From positions 1 to 12,302 of the forward strand of contig JAILOA010000123.1 of assembly GCA_024691065.1 (NCBI GenBank): 12,302 nucleotides of DNA. The letters are read 5' to 3'. The translations under genes and the position numbers were made by a program. Positions 7,954-12,302 of this stretch are shown here, in pieces. Below the pieces are notes generated by a model that saw only the letters and a list, made by a program, of their open reading frames with translations, was not told where the DNA came from and made no database searches. Source of the DNA: Lachnospiraceae bacterium (GTDB lineage Bacteria; Bacillota; Clostridia; Lachnospirales; Lachnospiraceae). How positions within the stretch are numbered: position 1 is the first letter of the stretch; each line of letters opens with the position of its first letter.

Positions 7954-7964
7954 GATCTCCTCCT
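7950..7964 (-). promoter_or_regulatory. ATGA stop/start overlap with internal ribosome binding site
   Basis: On the minus strand AGGAGG (7964-7959) lies inside the last codons of the H1 gene, 5 nt before ATG 7953-7951. The TGA of H1 (7952-7950) overlaps that ATG. This arrangement usually couples translation of the second gene to the first, which supports H1 and P1 being made together. Confidence 0.85.
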
Positions 7965-10900
7965 AACTGACAGGTAAGCCCCCATCGAAATTCCAATAAT
8001 AATCATCAACAGGAATCCTCCCCAAATTGCTGCTTTTCCATCGGAAAAAATAGATGCAGTCTCGGAAGGACTATCAGCATCATCTGACTTAGGCTTCCAC
8101 TGGGCATAAAGGGTAATAACATCATCAGCAACCGTTGTCAGATTCTTAACAACTTCCTCTGCTTTATAACTCTTACCCGAACCATCAGGCTCGGTATTCC
8201 AACAATCAAACTCATACGGAAAATCATTATTTGGTCTATAAGCAGGAGTTATAAGTACATAACTCTTATCATAATAACAGGTCTTCTTGGTAGTTTTACC
8301 GTAAACCTCCTTATTTGTAGCATTTTTCTCATAAACAAGCTTATATTTTATAGGCTTGGTTTGGAAAGTTACTTTAGTATGATTAGTAGCAAATTTAAAT
8401 GTATATGTACCATCTTCATTCGGTTCAAGAGAACTCGTACTTGTATCTTTTCTCGCCGCATAGAAATAATAACCCGCCGGTGTTTCCGGTACCTCTAAAA
8501 TAACTTCATCACCTTCATGTCCCTTATACTCGGCAACCTCCGTATATCCGTAATCATTATTTCCTGTCACAACAAAAAGCTTAATATAAGATTTAAAATA
8601 AACTGAAATATCAATATCGTACCATGGGTTATTTTTATTTCCGGTTTTATACTTAAGCTTATAATTACTTATGTGACTATTATCCGTAATAGTAGAATCA
8701 AGCACCCACTTTGTTCCTTTACCGTTAGTGCATTCGGCAGTATCTTTATCCGGAAATGAAAGATTCTCGATTTTATAACTGTCTTCTCCATTGCATGACC
8801 ATTCCACACCATACTGGTCGACTGCAACAACATTTATAGTTTTAGTACTATCTTTAACTAAATCAATTTGTCTGTCCATCTCAACTTCAGATTCAAAAGG
8901 ATATGGATATTTATCCGCAGGAATATTTATATAATGTTCCGCAAGGCCGTTTTCCCAGGAATTTCCCCATGTATCTATATAAATATAATGGTTTTTAACT
9001 TTTACGCCATTAACCCAAATATTGACATCTCCACCCCAGTCTCTACTCATAATTCCACCGCCAAAGTTTGCCTGGACATAGATTTTGCTTGGGAATGTAT
9101 CGCCCGTATTCATCTCATATTCATAAACGTCATCTTCGTCATCAACATAATGTTTTATATCAGGACTCATATATAACAAATCTTCTCTGCCAAGTCCTCT
9201 GTTACTCTTACCATATATGCCCATATATGCATGATCCCAGCCATCTGCATCATTAACCACCCTGATTTGCACCCTGACTTTATATCCATTAGCTGAAGGA
9301 ACCAGCTTTTTCTTGAAAATAACCTCCTGATTATTTTCATCCTTTAATAGACGATAATTCTTATTATCCGGTGAGAAGAATTCAATATCCGACTTATCAT
9401 TATGGTCAAAAAAATCTTTGGTAATTTCTTTAGTGTCAAAATTCATATTATGTTTAACACCAATAATCGAACCCTTTTCTAATTTCTCCTGAATACGAAT
9501 TGGTCTAAGATTATAAAACATCAGGTTATCATCCTCGCTGAGACCATTTGAATTTTTACTGTTACCTGAAATAATAATCTTTCCACCATTAAGGATAACT
9601 TTTTTGTTAACTCCCTCATCAGCTACATAAACACCGCCACCGTTTCCTTCACAACAAATATTTCCGGTTATGGTAGTACTTGTTAAACTTAACTTTCCAC
9701 TGTTGTAACTATTTTCATAACAAATAGCACCGCCGTTATTATTTGCATAGTTACCATTGAAATAACAATCAGTAAAACTAAGATTATTATCACCCATAAC
9801 AGCACCACCATTTTTCTTACTATAGTTATTTTCAAAAACAACATTTTTAAATGTAATATTCTTGGTTGTGCCTGTGTAAATACCGGCTGCATTATTATTT
9901 GCCGAATTTTTGGAAATTGACATATTCTTAAAATCAATGTCTAAACTATCGACGATGTAAATTCCGGCACCATTTTGGGCATAGTTTCCTTCAATTTTAT
10001 TTTCCCCTTCAAATGTAGTCGAGCCTTCAGAAGCATCAATATAGATTCCTCCACCATTTTCGGTAACACTGTTACCGCAAATAGTACAATCTTGAATCAC
10101 CATATCCTTATGATTTGTAATTCCGCCTCCATTGACACCCCCGTAATTTTGTGAAATATCACAATTTACGATTCTGGCATCGCCCCTGGAGTGAATACCA
10201 ATACCACCACCATAACTATACATGGAATTTCCTTTGATTTTACAATCATTAACCCTGATTATTCCACGATTAAGAATACCGGCTCCATCATCTGAATAGT
10301 TAGAGATAATATCACAATCGTTAAACTGTGCTATAGCATCTTTACATACCATAACACCCCCGCCATAACCGGGATTACCTTCATATCTATCTGCTCCATT
10401 ACAATATATCGAAACATCCCTGAACTCAGCTTCTCCTGCTTCTACATAAACACCTGCCCCTTCATTAGCATTATTATAACATATTTCGATATCGTTCACA
10501 GTGAGGTTACCATTAACAAAAATACCTCCGCCTTTAATAGCTTTTCCACCTGTAATTATTCCAGTACCATCGTCGCTTGAATCATTAATTGTAAGATCTG
10601 AATTATTCTCAATTCGAATTACATTGCCATCTTCCTTTATTTCATTCAAATCATCTCTTGCTATTTCATAACCGTTCAAATCAATTGTATGTGTTTTTCC
10701 ATCATTAATAACAAGTGCTTCCGAAAGAATAATATCACTGGAAAGACAAATCTCAGCAGTTCCATTAAGTGCTTCCTTAAGTTCTTCCTCTGATAAAACA
10801 CTTCCCGGATTTACATTATCATCATAAATGTTTGCACTATCATCGTAGTATTCATTAGTAATTGGTTCTGCAGACTCTCTTCTTACAATACCATAGCTAT

Positions 10901-11030
10901 AACTATTATTTTCATCCTTATCCTCGGCATAAGATGTTGTATATCCAATGCCACAATATCCCCCAACCGTACTCTGTAATAATAGTAATATTGCGACCAA
11001 AAAAGCCGCTCTCTTTCTAATGTTCTTCAT
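7950..11030 (-). CDS. Large beta-helix surface protein H1 with Ig-like and InlB-type C-terminal modules
   Basis: This 1026-residue protein starts at ATG 11030, with AGGAGG 6 nt upstream (11037-11042). The signal peptide is about 1-35 (cleavage near SYA-EDK). Residues 78-165 cap a right-handed beta-helix (TIDLNGYEIAR, GIITGGKAIKGGG). About twelve rungs follow (168-470), marked by GG[GA][IV] or GAG[IV] every 22-33 residues and by GN or KN turns. A C-cap (500-575) matches the segment between the two helices of H2. Next come a beta-rich segment (578-715) that vaguely recalls PLAT/C2-type sandwiches, an Ig-like stretch (718-815, NVVAVDQYGVEW), another beta module (816-890), and an InlB B-type repeat (893-978: FDCWNTEPDGSGKSY, ITLYAQW). 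TASIF (991-995), a membrane segment (1001-1021) and the tail RRRS end the protein; no sortase motif is present. It is the first gene of the H1-P1 cassette. The likely role is adhesin or cell-surface scaffold; the target is unknown. Confidence 0.94.
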   Translation of the reverse strand: MKNIRKRAAFLVAILLLLQSTVGGYCGIGYTTSYAEDKDENNSYSYGIVRRESAEPITNEYYDDSANIYDDNVNPGSVLSEEELKEALNGTAEICLSSDIILSEALVINDGKTHTIDLNGYEIARDDLNEIKEDGNVIRIENNSDLTINDSSDDGTGIITGGKAIKGGGIFVNGNLTVNDIEICYNNANEGAGVYVEAGEAEFRDVSIYCNGADRYEGNPGYGGGVMVCKDAIAQFNDCDIISNYSDDGAGILNRGIIRVNDCKIKGNSMYSYGGGIGIHSRGDARIVNCDISQNYGGVNGGGITNHKDMVIQDCTICGNSVTENGGGIYIDASEGSTTFEGENKIEGNYAQNGAGIYIVDSLDIDFKNMSISKNSANNNAAGIYTGTTKNITFKNVVFENNYSKKNGGAVMGDNNLSFTDCYFNGNYANNNGGAICYENSYNSGKLSLTSTTITGNICCEGNGGGVYVADEGVNKKVILNGGKIIISGNSKNSNGLSEDDNLMFYNLRPIRIQEKLEKGSIIGVKHNMNFDTKEITKDFFDHNDKSDIEFFSPDNKNYRLLKDENNQEVIFKKKLVPSANGYKVRVQIRVVNDADGWDHAYMGIYGKSNRGLGREDLLYMSPDIKHYVDDEDDVYEYEMNTGDTFPSKIYVQANFGGGIMSRDWGGDVNIWVNGVKVKNHYIYIDTWGNSWENGLAEHYINIPADKYPYPFESEVEMDRQIDLVKDSTKTINVVAVDQYGVEWSCNGEDSYKIENLSFPDKDTAECTNGKGTKWVLDSTITDNSHISNYKLKYKTGNKNNPWYDIDISVYFKSYIKLFVVTGNNDYGYTEVAEYKGHEGDEVILEVPETPAGYYFYAARKDTSTSSLEPNEDGTYTFKFATNHTKVTFQTKPIKYKLVYEKNATNKEVYGKTTKKTCYYDKSYVLITPAYRPNNDFPYEFDCWNTEPDGSGKSYKAEEVVKNLTTVADDVITLYAQWKPKSDDADSPSETASIFSDGKAAIWGGFLLMIIIGISMGAYLSVRRRS

Positions 11031-11102
11031 AAGAAACCTCCTGACTAGGATATTCCCAAAATATCTAATATATATAAATTTGCATAATATACGAACTTTA
11101 TT

Positions 11103-11131
11103 ATTCTATGCATATAACTATATCACACCAA
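11103..11131 (-). promoter_or_regulatory. Candidate promoter for the H1-P1 cassette
   Basis: On the minus strand TTGGTG (11131-11126) is followed after 17 nt by TAGAAT (11108-11103). The -10 matches TATAAT at five of six positions; the -35 is weak. It would give a leader of about 65 nt ending in AGGAGG. The region is very AT-rich and other pairings are possible. The need for a start site here is clear from the terminator just upstream, but its exact position is uncertain. Confidence 0.3.
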
Positions 11132-11260
11132 AGGGGACAAAAGGGGGACAAAAACAAAAGATTAAGTAAAAAAATATATTTTTTTACTTAATCTTTTGTT
11201 TTGGGAGAATTCCGTAAACGGAATTCTCCTGAATGTTTAATGTTATGTTTTAATTTTAAT
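11130..11260 (-). repeat. Dispersed intergenic element, copy B
   Basis: This is the second full copy of the element at 5507-5636, in the same orientation. The 32-nt block 11130-11161 and the hairpin 11204-11229 are identical to copy A, and the flank 11234-11260 is nearly so. The central AT palindrome has diverged, but with compensating changes in both arms. Together with copy A it brackets the H1-P1 cassette as direct repeats about 5.6 kb apart. Confidence 0.85.
11151..11229 (-). terminator. Double-hairpin terminator after the P0 gene
   Basis: In minus-strand order, an 11-bp stem with loop TTTA (11229-11204; arms GGAGAATTCCG and CGGAATTCTCC) is followed by a perfect 52-nt palindrome (11202-11151). 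The palindrome ends in a T-rich run (CTTTTGTTTT). The layout matches the terminator after P1. The symmetry means it could stop transcription from either side. Confidence 0.65.
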
Positions 11261-11296
11261 TTACTCTTTGGTTTTGGGAGAATGTTTTATTTTAAT
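11261..11296 (-). repeat. Deleted remnant of the intergenic element, next to the P0 stop
   Basis: The plus strand reads TTACTCTTTGGTTTTGGGAG and then AATGTTTTATTTTAAT. The first part matches 5563-5586 of copy A apart from one T, and the last part matches its end near 5623-5636, with the hairpin and about 35 bp missing. It abuts copy B, so two terminator units once stood in tandem here and one lost its stem. It resembles copy A (CTCTTTGG) more than its neighbour copy B. Confidence 0.7.
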
Positions 11297-11298
11297 CC

Positions 11299-12302
11299 TT
11301 ACTCCGGCAGGCCGGGTTCTTTCTTCCTACGCCTATAAATCACAATAACTGCAAGTAAAACAATTACTCCAATTCCAACTCCGATTGCAATATTTCTGGC
11401 ACTATCGCTATCTTTTTCGTTTATAATAGAACCGGATACACTTGCATCCTTCTCATTTGTTTTTTTATCCTGAGCTTCTGCTTTACTTTTTTCCTCTTGA
11501 ACTAACTTTTCAACAATATACTCGTTAACAGAAACCGAATCATTCTTAAAATAAACCTTAATATCAGGAGCTTCATCAACAAATAAATAATTAATCTTAT
11601 TTAAATTAACAGCTGTATTAGATCCAAACTCATGAATACCGGTAGTATAACCGGTAGGTAGACCACTAACATCTTTCTGGTAAAGAAGTGAATCCGCAAG
11701 AATAGGATATCCCTGTTCATCCTTAACAGCATATAATGAAAACCACTGACTTCCAATATCACCAATCATGTCATTTCTATCTTTCATGGCTCTATAATTA
11801 TTTTCCTCAACTTCAGTTTTCCCTTTATTTCGATTACACTTTACAACCTCATAGTATGCCGTATGATTCTCAACAATTATCTTCTCTCCCTTCCAATTCT
11901 TTCCGGTAAGAGAAACCTCATCAACCATATATTTAGGTATAGTTAAATATTCAGTTTCACGAGAATTCTCAATATCTTCTATAGTTTTTAGAACCGAACC
12001 AATGAAGGACAAAATTGTTGCTGCAAGAAAAATAACAGTGAACGTAATATATAAGCCATTGGATATTTGGGCGTTTGCTTTATTAAGCTTTATTTGGTTA
12101 TCATATGCTTTAGCTATATCATCATCATATTCTTTCACAGTCGCTACATATTTTTCATCAACTTTAAAATCATAATTTTCAAGTTCAGTTATTGTCATAT
12201 TACCAAGTTTATTTATCTCTGCATTCTCATGATTAGATACTAAAAGATCCTTATTGACAATTAAATGATCGAGTTCGTCTTTTATACTATTTAATTGTTT
12301 AT
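11299..12302 (-). CDS. Beta-prism (MABP-like) membrane protein P0, 5' end missing
   Basis: The frame is open from the right edge to TAA 11301-11299, giving 333 visible residues. ATG 12198 is not taken as the start: the 34 codons before it are open, continue the helical sequence, and show no ribosome binding site. Counting from that Met, residues 1-47 are coiled-coil-like and charged. Residues 49-70 are a single hydrophobic stretch. Residues 87-220 are a prism-like module closely matching P1 (IPKYMVDE, AYYEVVKCNR, GDIGSQW, YPILADS, LPTGY, GIHEFG, AVNLN, KVYFKND). A charged linker (224-267) contains VSGSII. Residues 269-288 are a membrane anchor followed by RRRKKEPGLPE. It is probably the second gene of an upstream cassette whose beta-helix partner lies outside the window. 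Function is unknown. Confidence 0.88.
   Translation of the reverse strand, partial: KQLNSIKDELDHLIVNKDLLVSNHENAEINKLGNMTITELENYDFKVDEKYVATVKEYDDDIAKAYDNQIKLNKANAQISNGLYITFTVIFLAATILSFIGSVLKTIEDIENSRETEYLTIPKYMVDEVSLTGKNWKGEKIIVENHTAYYEVVKCNRNKGKTEVEENNYRAMKDRNDMIGDIGSQWFSLYAVKDEQGYPILADSLLYQKDVSGLPTGYTTGIHEFGSNTAVNLNKINYLFVDEAPDIKVYFKNDSVSVNEYIVEKLVQEEKSKAEAQDKKTNEKDASVSGSIINEKDSDSARNIAIGVGIGVIVLLAVIVIYRRRKKEPGLPE

Noticed and set aside
8868..9176. Plus-strand open frame of 102 codons
   Set aside because: It is antisense to the H1 gene, with no start context or recognisable protein.
5507..11260. The H1-P1 cassette as a transposon
   Set aside because: The flanking elements are direct, not inverted, no transposase is present, and I see no target duplication; recombination-driven duplication explains the layout better.
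11643..11663. GLPTGY in P0 as a sortase (LPXTG) signal
   Set aside because: It lies inside the prism module, aligned with PPSGY in P1, far from the C-terminal anchor, and does not match LPXTG.
12196..12198. ATG 12198 as the start of the P0 gene
   Set aside because: The frame stays open for 34 more codons to the window edge, the sequence upstream is of the same helical type, and no ribosome binding site precedes this ATG.

Overview
The window is AT-rich and carries five protein-coding genes, all on the minus strand, so it is transcribed from right to left. Sec signal peptides, AGGAGG ribosome binding sites, an InlB-type repeat, GG[GA]-[IV] beta-helix repeats and C-terminal membrane anchors with Lys/Arg tails suggest a low-GC Gram-positive of the class Clostridia. 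A Lachnospiraceae-like bacterium (Butyrivibrio, Lachnospira or Roseburia type) is my best guess. The genus is not determined: there is no rRNA, tRNA or housekeeping gene in the window. I saw no CRISPR array, insertion sequence or phage gene.

Layout in transcription order. 12302-11299: 3' part of a membrane protein with a beta-prism-like module (call it P0). 11298-11031: gap with a terminator, a dispersed repeat and a promoter-like site. 11030-7950: large secreted right-handed beta-helix protein with a mosaic C-terminus (H1). 7953-5632: beta-prism membrane protein (P1), overlapping H1 by 4 nt. 5631-5343: second gap with a homologous terminator/repeat plus a tandemly duplicated promoter-like segment. 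5342-2871: second beta-helix protein (H2). 2856-1: third beta-prism membrane protein (P2), cut by the left edge.

The pattern is [P0] // H1-P1 // H2-P2, that is, two-gene cassettes of one beta-helix protein and one P protein, repeated in tandem and separated by near-identical intergenic elements. The P proteins share a layout: signal peptide (where visible), N-terminal segment with a YLGYxxT...AITDL-type motif, long acidic helical domain, hydrophobic core, then a second beta-prism-like module and a C-terminal anchor. The motifs resemble the MABP (MVB12-associated beta-prism) domain of MVB12, DENND4 and some bacterial MACPF proteins; this assignment is from motif reading only.

All four proteins with a visible C-terminus, from two unrelated fold families, carry a similar short motif ([TS]-[AG]-S-[IV]-[FI]) just before the last membrane segment, and none has an LPXTG-type sortase signal. 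I infer that each cassette makes a matched pair of surface-displayed proteins that are co-expressed and possibly act together, as adhesins or as a membrane-active pair. No function is proven by the sequence. The direct repeats around each cassette would allow gain or loss of whole cassettes by recombination.
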